Source: Desarmillaria ectypa (taxonomy: Eukaryota > Basidiomycota > Agaricomycetes > Agaricales > Physalacriaceae). From it: a stretch of 64,000 nucleotides of DNA. The notes under the pieces are model-generated. The model saw only the letters and a program-made list of their open reading frames with translations. It did no database searches and had not been told where the DNA came from. Shown piece by piece: positions 38,941 to 49,683 of this stretch. The translations under genes were made by a program, and so were the position numbers. Position 1 is the first letter of the stretch, and the number at the start of each line of letters is the position of its first letter. Location of the stretch: assembly GCA_030407005.1 (NCBI GenBank), contig JAUDYN010000001.1, positions 4,030,001 to 4,094,000 of the forward strand, in the 5' to 3' direction.

Positions 38941-39100
38941 AGAGTGCTCGTGAAGAAGGAGAGAATTGAGATGGTGTGTGACCCGTTGCGGTAACAGTTC
39001 CATCGGATCGTGCTATCTTCAAGCGGGTAAACCAGTGAATACAAGTGATACAATATCTAGAATGCGGGTTAGGAACTCGTGTCAGCCAGTACACCGGAGC

Positions 39101-39475
39101 TCAAAACCAACCCCTACATAGCGTCAGAAATTTCCAAGCCATCTCATGAGCCGGTACAATTATTGTTCCGTGATACAAGTTCTCGTGGATGTGCAACTGG
39201 TTTATAAAGTCCCAAACTTTACCACTCGTATTTCCGTTGGACATTAGAGAGACGCAGAGGGACCACGAGCAAGACAGATGGGCGGCGTTGCTCCACCATT
39301 CGTTGGACATTTTCAGTTCATATTTTACTGGCGCCAATCTTCGTATCTGGTCCCAAACTGTTAGGAATTTGCCGAAATCAGGATATGAGAGTGAGGGGCG
39401 ACAAGGGATGATCGAAGCGAGGTAGGATATGTTATAAAGATGTATGTCGTTAGGGAATAGAATGGATTCCGGCAA
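39101..39475 (-). other. Open frame with a diverged counterpart near 60.3 kb
   Basis: A minus-strand frame of 124 codons includes RRLAPVKYEL and WDFINQLHIHENLYHGT. A related but diverged stretch lies at about 60270-60490 on the minus strand (RLAPAKYGD, NDFLNQLLMLYLYHGA). Both sit just upstream of a glutaminase copy, so the segment was duplicated with it. Whether it is coding is unclear; no family is recognised. Confidence 0.35.
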
Positions 39476-39479
39476 GGGT

Positions 39480-40030
39480 TCGTGAGGAGACCTGAGAGGT
39501 CCGGTTTGCGAGGTAAAGGAGTCAGTAAGTGCGAAGCAATTACTGTAGGAAGCAGCCGGTGAGCGTGGAGCTATTACCGATATAAAAAGCCTGTGAGCGC
39601 GGAGCCATTACGGGCTGTAGGTGAAGACAAGCGCTAGGCGTAGTCTTCGGATGGGTGTCAGAAAGCGCTTGGCGGGTCCAACGAGTTGTTTAGCAAGTGC
39701 TAGGCGTAGTCAGGAAGCAAGGAGATTGGCAAGCGCTAGGCGTAACCGATCAGATGCTTAGTTCATACAATGAAGTGGACTTGAAGATGAGTAGATTGAT
39801 TGATTGATTCTCTTTTGCAATGTTACAGACGGTATTTATATACTAAAGGGCTCGAGTCATGAATATTCTACAATGTTCTATTATATTCTAGAATGAGCAA
39901 GAAGAATAAAGAAAGTAAGAGAAAATTTTGTGTGAGTCACTGCTAGGACCGAGAAGGCTGAGTGTAGGCATGCGTTGACTCATGCACCGAGTTTACGGAT
40001 ACGCGATATCCATAACACAAACGGTCTTAT
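39480..40030. repeat. Possible solo-LTR-like or composite repeat
   Basis: Internal sub-repeats are visible: GTGAGCGTGGAGC/GTGAGCGCGGAGC (about 39557 and 39592) and three copies of AAG[CT]GCTAGGCGTA (about 39630, 39695 and 39730). TATA-like stretches (ATATAAAAAGCC, TATTTATATACTAAA) and an ATTCTACAATGTTCTA/TTCTAGAATG cluster follow. A similar TATATACTAAATGC ... AGAATGTTCTACAA stretch recurs near 41130-41165. The end ATAACACA suits an LTR, but no matching second LTR or target-site duplication was found. Confidence 0.35.
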
Positions 40031-40169
40031 TGTCTTCCGTCACTTGGGAAAGAGATCATAGATACCAGCAACATATATCAGAACAATTTCATCACCACGA
40101 CAGCTCCAAGTTTCTTCTTGTGAGAATTAAGAAAGACGCTGGGCAGGTTTAGTGTACATGTGAAAAGTA

Positions 40170-40716
40170 ATGTTGAAAAGAGTGCAGGCGGGAGTCGCGA
40201 CCTTCCCAGCACAGCCCCCACGTGGCCGACGTTCACCTCGGTCCGTCTCCGATCGATCCTCACCGCCCATTCATCATCATCATCATCATCTTACAGCTGT
40301 TCACCACGACCCACGAGTTGCGCGAGCATGGGTAATGAGCCCACACAATTTTTTTCTGGAAAGTATTACTTAGCGAAATAGCTCTATATCTTCAATATCG
40401 CAATAATTCGCAGTTCCTTCTCGTCCTGGATGAACGCAAACTTACGACTTTTCCTACAGTACCACAGGACTCTCAGGGATATGACGACCAGAATAAATAT
40501 CCCTCCATCCTTCGATTACTCACATCATCCTCCGACTTACCACCAAAATTTCTAGCAGATAGGTCAATAATAACAACGGCATTGCTGAAAAAACTTTTGG
40601 ATCCATCGACGAGACTCAGTGGATGGATGCCCTTCAGGGAAGGTGCCTTTAGGTGTTTTGGGCGAAACTTCGCGGAGTACGTGTGGCTAAGCTCTTTCTA
40701 TCCCGCGATATCGTAG
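40170..40716 (+). CDS. Hypothetical small protein (two-exon model)
   Basis: Exons 40170-40331 and 40414-40716 join in phase 0 (GT donor GTAATG, acceptor TTCGCAG) to about 154 residues. The first exon encodes six His in a row from a CAT repeat. The second exon is an open frame of 100 codons (LVLDERKLTTFPTVPQDSQG through FRCFGRNFAEYVWLSSFYP). A donor-like GTACGTG lies in exon 2 after FGRNFAE, so the gene may continue by further splicing. No family is recognised. The evidence is only the open frame and splice fit. Confidence 0.3.
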
Positions 40717-42375
40717 CAATATGGTGCATATACCTGTGTCTTTCTTTGTACCATCTGGTAATGTTGTTGGTAGTAGATATCCTCTAGGGCAGCAAGATCA
40801 TAACAGCAAGCATATCCGTAGCTCGTGAGAGGCTATAAGAGTCATTTATGTGAAAATAAGTTGACGAGGTACATCTGGCCATGCTTATGTCTGTTCCTAT
40901 TTTCTCATAATCTCCTAGCGATTCCGGTCTTCTATTTTCTCTCTCAAGACGAATAACTATTCTTGCTGCTGGCGACTCCCACCGAGCCAGGGGAAAGTAG
41001 AATGTTGTGAAAAACGGGGGATGAATAGATCAGTTCGTTCCCAGTTAGTACATGCGCGGTGTCAGGCCAATAGTATTGCGCTTGGCTGAGCTCTGCAAAC
41101 GCATGCAGATGTACACTACTGTACCTACTTATATACTAAATGCTAATGTACTAGAATGTTCTACAACTTTCCTAATATTTCTCTCTTAATCAGCAAGTTC
41201 GGCATGATGCCGGATTGCCATCATCTCGGCTCAACTCTCAAATCCCAACATAGAAGCTATTGACTCCGGGTGCTCGGCCAGTGACTCCGTAATGTAGATC
41301 AGATACCACTGGATAAAGGATAGTGTCTTCCCCCTATCGCTCAGGGACTCGTTTAACGCATCATCCAGATGAATCCCCTTTCACTTAATTTGGTGAATTC
41401 TTGAGGTATGTTAGACTGCTTCTTCCACGCCGACCGATAATAAATGATGGCGTAGGCGTTTCCAGTTACAGATGTACTAGTATCGTTTTGATCTGCTATT
41501 TTTCCTTGCCAAGAGCCTGCGCAGGTGGCATTCAAGAATTTTCGACATTCGATACGACGTACTTCTTACCCTGAAAGAACAAGCAAACTGCAGGGGGTTT
41601 CTCTACGTCGATGATTCTAAAGATGCCTCCGATTGAAAGCACCCGAACACTCTACCTACTCCATACTTATTCGGGGACTCAAGTCTATCCTCTCTATGTC
41701 CTACCCATTCGCAATGACAAGGCGCACTTCTAAGCCCGTTCTTGCAGCTTCCAAAGACGTTGCGGCGACGTTCAGGAGATTCTCATTCTATACATTCTTA
41801 ACAGGTAAGCATCTAGGGATTCTGGTAACGTGTATCTGACATATCTAAACCAGAAACAAGCATATAATGAACGTCATTCCCGTCTTTATCACTGATCCAC
41901 CCTGTGGAATATACTCCAATTCGTGAAAACTGTTCTTCGCCACATATCTGCCACTTTAGCTCAAGTACCTCATGGTTTCGTGGTATTTCGTGACGCCTAC
42001 TCGCTTCGATAATCTTAAGGAGCCTGTATGATGTCCCGAGATTCGTCCACCACATTCTCACACTTGGAAAAGGACCCCAGTATCATACAGATACACGCAT
42101 ATTACTGGCACAGAAGGAGGACCGTGTGAAGACAGCGCGCCTACTGTACACGCATGACCAACGACCTTATGTTGTTATCTGATCTTTATGGACTAACGGA
42201 GGCTTCGATACCGACCGCAGTAGTCCTTCCTACAGCCTGGGTTCGAATCTGTCAAATGATGGGCGCTTAGATATGCTGCCATCGGACCGTCATTGTTGTG
42301 CACGGTGGGAAGTAAAATCCTACACATCTCTTGGATATAATGGCCCTGCAGAGGACTGCATTTTCTCTATCGACA
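40717..42375. other. Region with unassigned minus-strand frames
   Basis: Minus-strand frames at 41813-42061 (ending DVHYMLVSGLDM...) and 41353-41535 (NATCAGSWQGKIADQNDTST) are moderately coding-like and might be exons of one gene, but I could not connect them or recognise a family. The end of the region holds the promoter of the epimerase-glycosyltransferase gene. Confidence 0.35.
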
Positions 42376-45300
42376 ATGAGCCGTCTGTCGAGAATGAAGG
42401 ACCCAATTCTTGTTACAGGTGGTTTTGGTTTTATTGTTCGTCCTTTCCCTTTCCATTTCTTGTTGCCTTGATGCTGAAATAACTTGTTCATAGGGCTCTG
42501 CTATCGCTCGTCGTCTTCTCCAAGAAGGCTACGTCGTTCACGTTGTGGATATTCATGGTCCGCTGCCCGACCATACAAATATCTGCACCGACTATTACAT
42601 TGGAGATTTGCGAGACTCCGGTGTGTGTGCTGAAGTCGTCCGCGACTGCAAGACCGTGCTTCACTTTGCGGCTAATATGGGTGGTATGGGCGCCATTCAT
42701 GATGCCAACGATTTTGCCATCTACAAGGACAATCATCTCATGACCCTCCACCTCCTTTCCGCTTCTATCGACGCTGCCGTCGAGTGCTTCTTCTTTGCAT
42801 CTTCTGCTTGTGTATATACGTCTACCATCCCTTCGAAGGGCGATATCTCGTTCCGCGAAGGAGACGTCTGGTCGAAAGGGTCGTATCCTAACCCACAAGG
42901 TCTCTACGGGTTCGACAAGCTTAACACCGAGCTCATCCTTTCCCACTTCTCCCACAGACTATCTATTCGCATTGCGCGCTTCCATAACATCTTTGGCCCT
43001 GGCGGCGCATGGTTCAATGGCAGAGAGAAAGCACCAGCAGCCCTCCTTCGAAAAGCCTTTGTCGCCAAACATGCTATCAAACCAGGATCAAAGGCTCGTT
43101 TCGAGATATGGGGTGATGGAAGTCAGCGTCGGAGCTTCCTCTACATCGATGATTGTGTGGAGGGGATTTTGGCACTCCTCAGGTCGGACCACACCGAACC
43201 CGTCAATATTGGGTCGGACCATGCCGTGACGATCAAGGCTCTGGCACATCTGGCGCTCGATTGTGCCAAGGTAATGCCAGATGATGCGTTATTTGAGTAT
43301 CAGATGGAGAGACCCCTCGGTGTGGCTGCGCGCAATTCTAACAACGACACGGCTTTGAAGGTCCTTCATCCCTGGAAGCCGCACGTTTCTCTAGAGGAGG
43401 GAATGAGGAGGACAGGCGTTTGGATTGCAAGCCAGCTCGACACCGTCTTACAGCGAGTCGACAGTGCTGATACCCTCAATCGTCTTGGATCGAGCAGTGT
43501 CGTAAACCTGCAAACTGCTGTGACCTTTGCCATCCTGCTCCCTATCACTTCGCGTGGTACAGAATCAGAGTTTCAGTGCCTCAATAATCTGAGGTGCTTT
43601 GCTGATTCATTGGTGCGGACTACTTGGCGAGATATTTTTCTCCCGGATACGGAGACAAGCTTTGGCATCAAGATCATCCTTGCAATTGACTACGATGACA
43701 CTTTTCTTGCGAAAGGAAACAAGGCGGAAGCGATTCTTCGGTCTTTCGGGCTCGACGTGTCAACTATTATATGCCATCAGCCTCCTGGTCATGTCTGCAG
43801 TCTCTGGCGTCAGTGCGCAAGAACCGCGTACAGTGATCCTATGACTACCTACTTTGTTCTGATGGGAGATGATGTTGAGATTTTGGATGAGGGTTGGATG
43901 GCCAAGATCCATTCTTCCTTCGTATCCATCTCGCACGAACGTCGTACCCCCTTTGGTTTTGGGTGTGTCGCATTCAAAGACCTCTCGTTCCCTGGGATGC
44001 CGACCTTTCCCGTTATACATCGTACCCACCTGGATATCTTCAGTGGAGAAGTCATTCCAGAAATCTTCGTTAATCAGGACGGAGATCCCTTTCTTTTTCA
44101 GCTGTATCGCCGATGGGGATGCTCATCCATGCTAGAGGACGCGACTCTTCAAAACTCTCTTGGCGGAAGTGGGGATGCTAGATACGCAAAGCTGCCTGCA
44201 TCAAGCTGGTCATTCCAAACACTCGATAGAGCTGTCGACGTTGCGAGACAGTGGTTACAAATCCGGAGTCCCGACATCCAATCCAAGCTCGCCATCGACG
44301 TTGTCGTCCCTTCTTTCCGTGTTGATGTCCTTCTTCTGGAGCGTATCCTTGCGTTACGGTCATCCCCGACGGCCAGTACCATGTTCATCATCATCATCGA
44401 CGATCCTCGCTCTTCTGCTATTGACGCGTTACAGAAAAAATACGGGCACCGAGTAGATGTGCGCATCAGGGTGAATGATAGCAATCTAGGTGCCTCAGCA
44501 TCTCGAAACCGTGGGATGGACGAGTCATCGGGTGACTGGATCATATATCTGGATGACGATATTGAACCTGACCCTGATTTGATTCCCTGTGCAGAGGCTC
44601 ACATCCGTGCTCATCCCGACGCTGCGGGCTTTGTAGGAAACGTGTACTTCCCTCCTCCAGACTCGATCTACACATCCGCTGTTCACCTCTCCGGTGTCAC
44701 CTACTTCTGGAATATCGCTGAAAAGATCAAGGATGACCTTCCGTGGGGTGTGACAGCCAATCTGATCTCTCATCGAGTGAACGATGGCGTGCAATTTGAC
44801 CTCCGCTTCCCAAAGACAGGAGGAGGAGAAGATATAGATTTTTGTGCCAGGAAGAAAGAGATGAATCGCTCAGGAGAAGGCTTCTATTCTGCACAAGACG
44901 TTATAGTCATGCATCCGTGGTGGTCCAATGGTCGTCGCTCGTATTGGCGTTTCTATGGATGGGGGTTCGGAGATAGTAGTCTCATTGGGATGTATCCTCC
45001 CTTCGTCTCTTGGGATTATGCTCCTAATTCCGCTGAGCTTCTGCTTTGTGCCGCCCTCGTCTCTAGTTCCGGTGTGGTATTCCGACACCTTGCTCCCGTA
45101 TGGATGGGACTGAAGCTGGCGGTAGTCGTGTTCCTGGTTAATTTCTTGCATGACCTCTACAGGCGTCTCTGGGCAGAACCATTCGACGAGACGTCGATGC
45201 CAGCCAAACCGGGAGCGCGTCATTTAGTCCAAGGATACGCAAGAATTGTCGCGATTTTGGAAAGCACACTCATTAGGATGTCGAGCGAGGCCGGAAAGAC

Positions 45301-45442
45301 TGTTGGGCTTTTGAAACAGGGGCAGTGGTATTATCTTGGAAAGCGATTCGACTGGTTCACTGGACGATGGGGAGACGGGCCGAAGAGAAATGAAAGGAAG
45401 AACAGTTCGCAGAGGTTCATCCTTGTGGTTCTGATCTGGTGA
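42376..45442 (+). CDS. GDP-mannose 3,5-epimerase-like / double GT2 fusion
   Basis: Exons 42376-42435 and 42494-45442 join in phase 0 to about 1002 residues. Residues about 8-310 form an extended SDR domain: ILVTGGFGFIGSAIARRL (NAD-binding GxxGxxG), FAANMGGMGAI, SSACVY, YGFDK (YxxxK), RFHNIFGPGGAW, NGREKAPAALLRKA, IWGDGSQRRSFLYIDDCVEG and NIGSD. These match plant GDP-mannose 3,5-epimerase, including its Cys and Lys acid/base pair. A second module (about 335-590) has IKIILAIDYDD and VLMGDDVEIL. A third (about 595-850) is a standard GT2: IDVVVPSFR, DSNLGASASRNRG, YLDDDIEPDPD, TGGGEDIDFC. A hydrophobic stretch follows (about 850-890). One chain would thus make a GDP-sugar and transfer it. A donor-like GTGAGT overlaps the stop, so a further exon is conceivable. 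Confidence 0.9.
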
Positions 45443-45716
45443 GTATTTGGTTTCTTTATTGAGTTATCACTTATGTGCAATAATAGCATTGCTTTGATTC
45501 AAACCTAGTGTTCTGTTTTGTCTATATACGTCGAAAAGCCTATCATGTTTCTTATCTCATGGAGTCCTTTGCCATCATGCTGTAAGGCGCTTGTCCTTTA
45601 CAAAACCCGATGTACTTTGAGCCCTTTTTCCACACCACGAGATTGCAAAACCTAATCAATTTCATTGGCACCAATAATTCCCCATGAGAACGAATCATCG
45701 ATAAGCACCCTGCGTG

Positions 45717-45725
45717 TATATAATA
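45717..45725 (+). promoter_or_regulatory. TATA box of the methyltransferase-GT8 gene
   Basis: TATATAATA lies about 31-39 bases before the ATG at 45756, within the 313 bp gap after the upstream fusion gene. It supports a separate transcript for the second gene. Confidence 0.5.
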
Positions 45726-45755
45726 CAGAACGTCATCCTTCGAGTTAGTCGCATC

Positions 45756-47412
45756 ATGACACCCAATTACCACTTCACCTCTACCCAAGACTGGTTCTCA
45801 GGCCACATCGCAAAATGGAGAGCCCTCTTCGGCCATATACAGTCCCTGCACCCACGCGTTTTGGAGATAGGCGCTTGGGAAGGTCGTTCAGGCGTCTTCC
45901 TTCTTACAGAGCTGTGCAAGAATGGCGGGGAGCTCGTCACCATTGACCACTTTGACCTGATGCAAACAACCGATGGGAGAGCCCGACACGAAAAGGTACT
46001 GCACAACCTCCACCTCACAGGCAAAAAATTTCGTGTCCTGGACCAGTTCAGTGTCCCGGGACTCATGCAGCTCCTGCGCGAGGAGGTGGTGGCGGCAGAG
46101 CCAGGATTCGATTGGGTCTACGTCGATGGCTCGCATCGAGCAGATGATACCTTTTTGGACGGAGAACTGGCATGGCGGTTGGCGAGGAAAGGGGCCGTGA
46201 TCGTTTTCGATGATTACGAGTGGGACAAGGAGGCTAAAGATAATGTGGAGCATCCGAAGAGAGGCATCGACGGCTTTCTACGACTTCACGATGGCGAATA
46301 TGAGCCCTTGTTCAAGCCGGGGGATTATCAGATGATCATTCGCAAGGTGGTGGAGATACGAATTGGTTTTTTGCTGGATGGTATGAGGAACGAGAGAACT
46401 CTCGAAGATGTCTTTGGTACATTGCTCTTCATGAAAAGTTCGATACTTTCTGGCTAACGTGTAGCTATTTGCAGGATATGGCGTAAATCTCGCGATCGTC
46501 GCTGACTCCGAATATGCCATGCCGGCATCAGTTGCAATACGAAGCGCTGTGAAGAACATCACTGGAAGATGCACCGTGTATATCTATGACTGTGGTCTGA
46601 CGGAGGAGGATAAGTCACGAATCAGTCATTCGATCCCGAAGGAGTCAAGGATCACCCACGTTTTCATTCCCCAAAATGATGACGATCTCTCCTTCAAAAC
46701 AAGCCCTACGTGGGCGAAGCTTGATCTCGTGAAACGGCTCCCTGTCGAGCGAGCTCTATACCTCGACTCTGATACACTCGTTTGTGGCCCTCTCCTCCCT
46801 TTATGGAACACCGATTTGCAGGGGAGGTCACTTGGAGCAGTACTGGACGTCGGTTTCCCCAATGGGCATGATTCCATCATTGAGAAAGAAGGCTATTTTA
46901 ATGCTGGTGTCCTGCTGCTCGACCTAGCCAAAATCCGACTTCGGCTGCCCCAGATGTCCCAGCAGACGTCTGAAACCACATTCAAAGACCAAGATTACCT
47001 CAACCTTCAATTTGAACACGACTGGATGTCCCTGCCTCTGCGCTACAATGCACAGGGACTAGGTACATATGCCAAGATTTCCACTCCAGAGAGGGACGCC
47101 GCATTCTCTGCGGCAGACCTTGAAGATCCGGTGATCGTGCATTTCACTGGGCCCGTGATTCCCTCAATGGCTGTCGTCCTGAATCCATGGGTTCAGCCGT
47201 ATACGGCCAAACCGTGGGGATATGCAGGAGCCCCAGGCCATCCGTACACTGGAGAGTGGTGGGACGTGTTGGAGGAGACGGCGTGGAGGGGAATTCGAAG
47301 GAGTGAGGATTTTCAGAGGCGTTTAGCGAGGGACATCGCGAGGGTTCAAGATGAGGGAGGGAAGGAATTTGAGAGATTGTTTGCTACCAGTTATAAGTTA
47401 AATTCAGAGTAG
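45756..47412 (+). CDS. SAM methyltransferase / GT8 glycosyltransferase fusion
   Basis: Exons 45756-46416 and 46475-47412 join in frame (donor GTACAT, acceptor TTGCAG) to about 532 residues. The N-terminal part is a class I methyltransferase of the Methyltransf_24 type: RVLEIGAWEGRSGVFLL (SAM site), LVTIDHFD, WVYVDGSHRADDTFLD and GAVIVFDDYEWD. Near residue 220 it passes into a GT8 domain: VNLAIVADSEYAMPASVAIR, LYLDSDTLVCGPL (DxD metal site), YFNAGVLLLDL, DQDYLNLQFEHDW and VHFTGP ... KPWG. The start is the ATG at MTPNYHF, since upstream in-frame codons precede the TATA box. It sits head-to-tail behind the epimerase-GT2 fusion, which suggests a shared glycan pathway with O-methylated sugar. No signal peptide is seen. 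Confidence 0.9.
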
Positions 47413-49069
47413 AAGAATATGTCCGACCTTTTGCGCTTTGCGCTTTGCACTTTGGCTCCCTTTGAACTTTGAACAGGATCATATAAAGAATAATACATCA
47501 TTCCCACTAGACATATTTCCATTAGACTCTTCGGCAGGTGGAGGCTTGAAGCCACTTTCCCTTGGCGAACGCTTCCTTTCATTCGACTGCGAGTCCTCTT
47601 ATTTCACCGCAATCTTGTTCGTGTTCATACCTCTCTGAATGCAGCTCAGTCGGTGTTCGGACATGGTCGTCAAGGTGAGAATTCTCTCTGAGTTCGGTGT
47701 AGTATCGTTGTTCGTCGCATGTCTCAAGTTGAATGCTACCAAGGCACCGAAAGAAGTGGTTGTTATTGCGGGTCATCACGGCCTGTGGATATACCTTACC
47801 TCGTAAGTATCATGTGGTTCCGTGAGAATACCATCCGCCATTCCTTCCGGTTCCTTTGGTGACCGGGAAGCTCAATCATTTGCTGTTGTATCCGTGCGTC
47901 TGGCGACACCTCCTCGTTAATGTTCCCACAACACATAACGATGGACGTGCAACAATAAGTGGCTATCGCCGAAGGAAGCTTTCATTGGTCCAGGTAGCAT
48001 CCATAACAACACGAGGTGTAGATTAGACGCGCTCCCTTCACACGGCACTTCTTCCCACTTCATGACAGTAATCCATACACATCCATGATCCTGGTGTGTG
48101 TGGTGCAGGAACCATGGGATAATCGAAGCAATACAGGGCAGAATGGGGGTGATGATCGAAGAGATGTTAACTAGGCGCCTGGTTCTAGTTCAGATGAACA
48201 TCGTCAGAATCTCACAGTGCTTACCTGATAGTGGATGTATCGCAAGGAATAAGTGTTTGATAAAGTAATTCTTTGCCAGGTTCCTCCTGGGTGTGCATGG
48301 TATGTGGCATTAACGAGGGCAGTCAAGGCCTGTATTCCCCGGGTCCCTGCGTATGCATCAGGATATTGATAGATACACATTCTCATAGATATACCTAGCG
48401 GTATTATCCATCCTCCGGACCATTAATCGATCGGTCCAAGTGACCGTATCACCATGGAGATTCCTTTCCGTAAAACATCCTAGACGCCCTTGTCGAAGGA
48501 GCTATTCAAAGGCGACTCAATCACCTTCCGTCCCCTCCTTGCTTCTTCTTGTAGTTTGGCACTCGCTAACATCTATACTACACCGTCCATCTCCATACCT
48601 TCTTCGAGCTTGAAGTTACAGATTTAGGAGTCTACGCGTTGGTGCAAGCGAAAAGAAACATTCTCACGCCATAAGCGCGATCTCTTCGGCTCGACTTCGG
48701 CCCGGGACTCCTCGTTTTAGGCAAACTTCTTGCATCTTCCGAAATTGAGATTTCAGACAAATGTGGTGTAATGATTTGTGAGCAGTTCTGTGATGTGATA
48801 TGTCTGCTTGTCTGGGATACAAGTCAGGTTTTTAATGGCACGGTGCCAATGGCCTGCGACTCAGGCTGCGAGTGGGAATCGAAGGCTCGTCGTTGCCTGC
48901 GCATGAACCACGACAAGAATGCCAACCATGATTAATGGGTTATTTTTATTTGAATACCCTCTACTGACCTACAAGCTCTATTATGTTCCTGTCAAGATTT
49001 CAACCTTTTCCTTGGACGTCGAACATGCTTTTTTCACAATGCCTACTGTTGGTGAGAAATCGATGTGAG
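47413..49069. other. Intergenic region, no gene seen
   Basis: Only short overlapping frames without domain motifs. The right end meets the inverted duplication. Confidence 0.45.
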
Positions 49070-49683
49070 TTATTTTCACAGCGCTTCTTCCCTTCTCCGC
49101 TTACTGAATTGACGGGGCGCCTAGCGCTATCATGTCTTGGAGTACGTCGCCAGTCATGATAGAGTGAAAAATGTCCTGTACTGTCATCTGCGAACAAGCT
49201 TCTGTGACAGCACGGTCGTTACATTTACCCCATCTAAACGCCAGCCCTTCAACGTGTTTTCGGTTCTGTGGTCTAGTTCTTGTTTTGGAGGTTCGAAAGC
49301 CTGGTGTCTGACGGTGCCTATATCGCCACGGTACAGCACAAATGACCAGAGAAAACGCTCATGTTGGAAGTCCGGCTACGGTCTTCGTATATATTTGAAG
49401 CACGTCTGAGGGGGTTACTGTTCACATAGCCCCTTCGCGTCAATTTCTATTTTCAGCGCCTATCTTGCATCTCTCATCGCCACCCTTTTCGTTTCTTTCC
49501 GCTGAAAAGTATCCTATGTGAGTGATGCGTGCTCAATTTACTATAACTGAATACCGATTCATTCTTAGATTCTTGAACTCGGCGGTCTAGCGATTAGTTG
49601 GACTGACTTCCGTTGATTTCGCAACACGGTCTGTGGTATCCGACGAAAACCATCCCCAGTTCCTGATACTCGATATTTCCAGT

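Noticed and set aside
40268..40292. CAT/TCA trinucleotide run as a regulatory repeat
   Set aside because: Ordinary microsatellite; noted only because it encodes poly-His in a weak gene model.
45440..45756. Joining the two fusion genes at 42.4 and 45.8 kb into one giant gene through the GTGAGT at the stop
   Set aside because: A TATA box lies just before the second ATG and no splice path was found that keeps both frames without losing the second start region. Still possible but unsupported.
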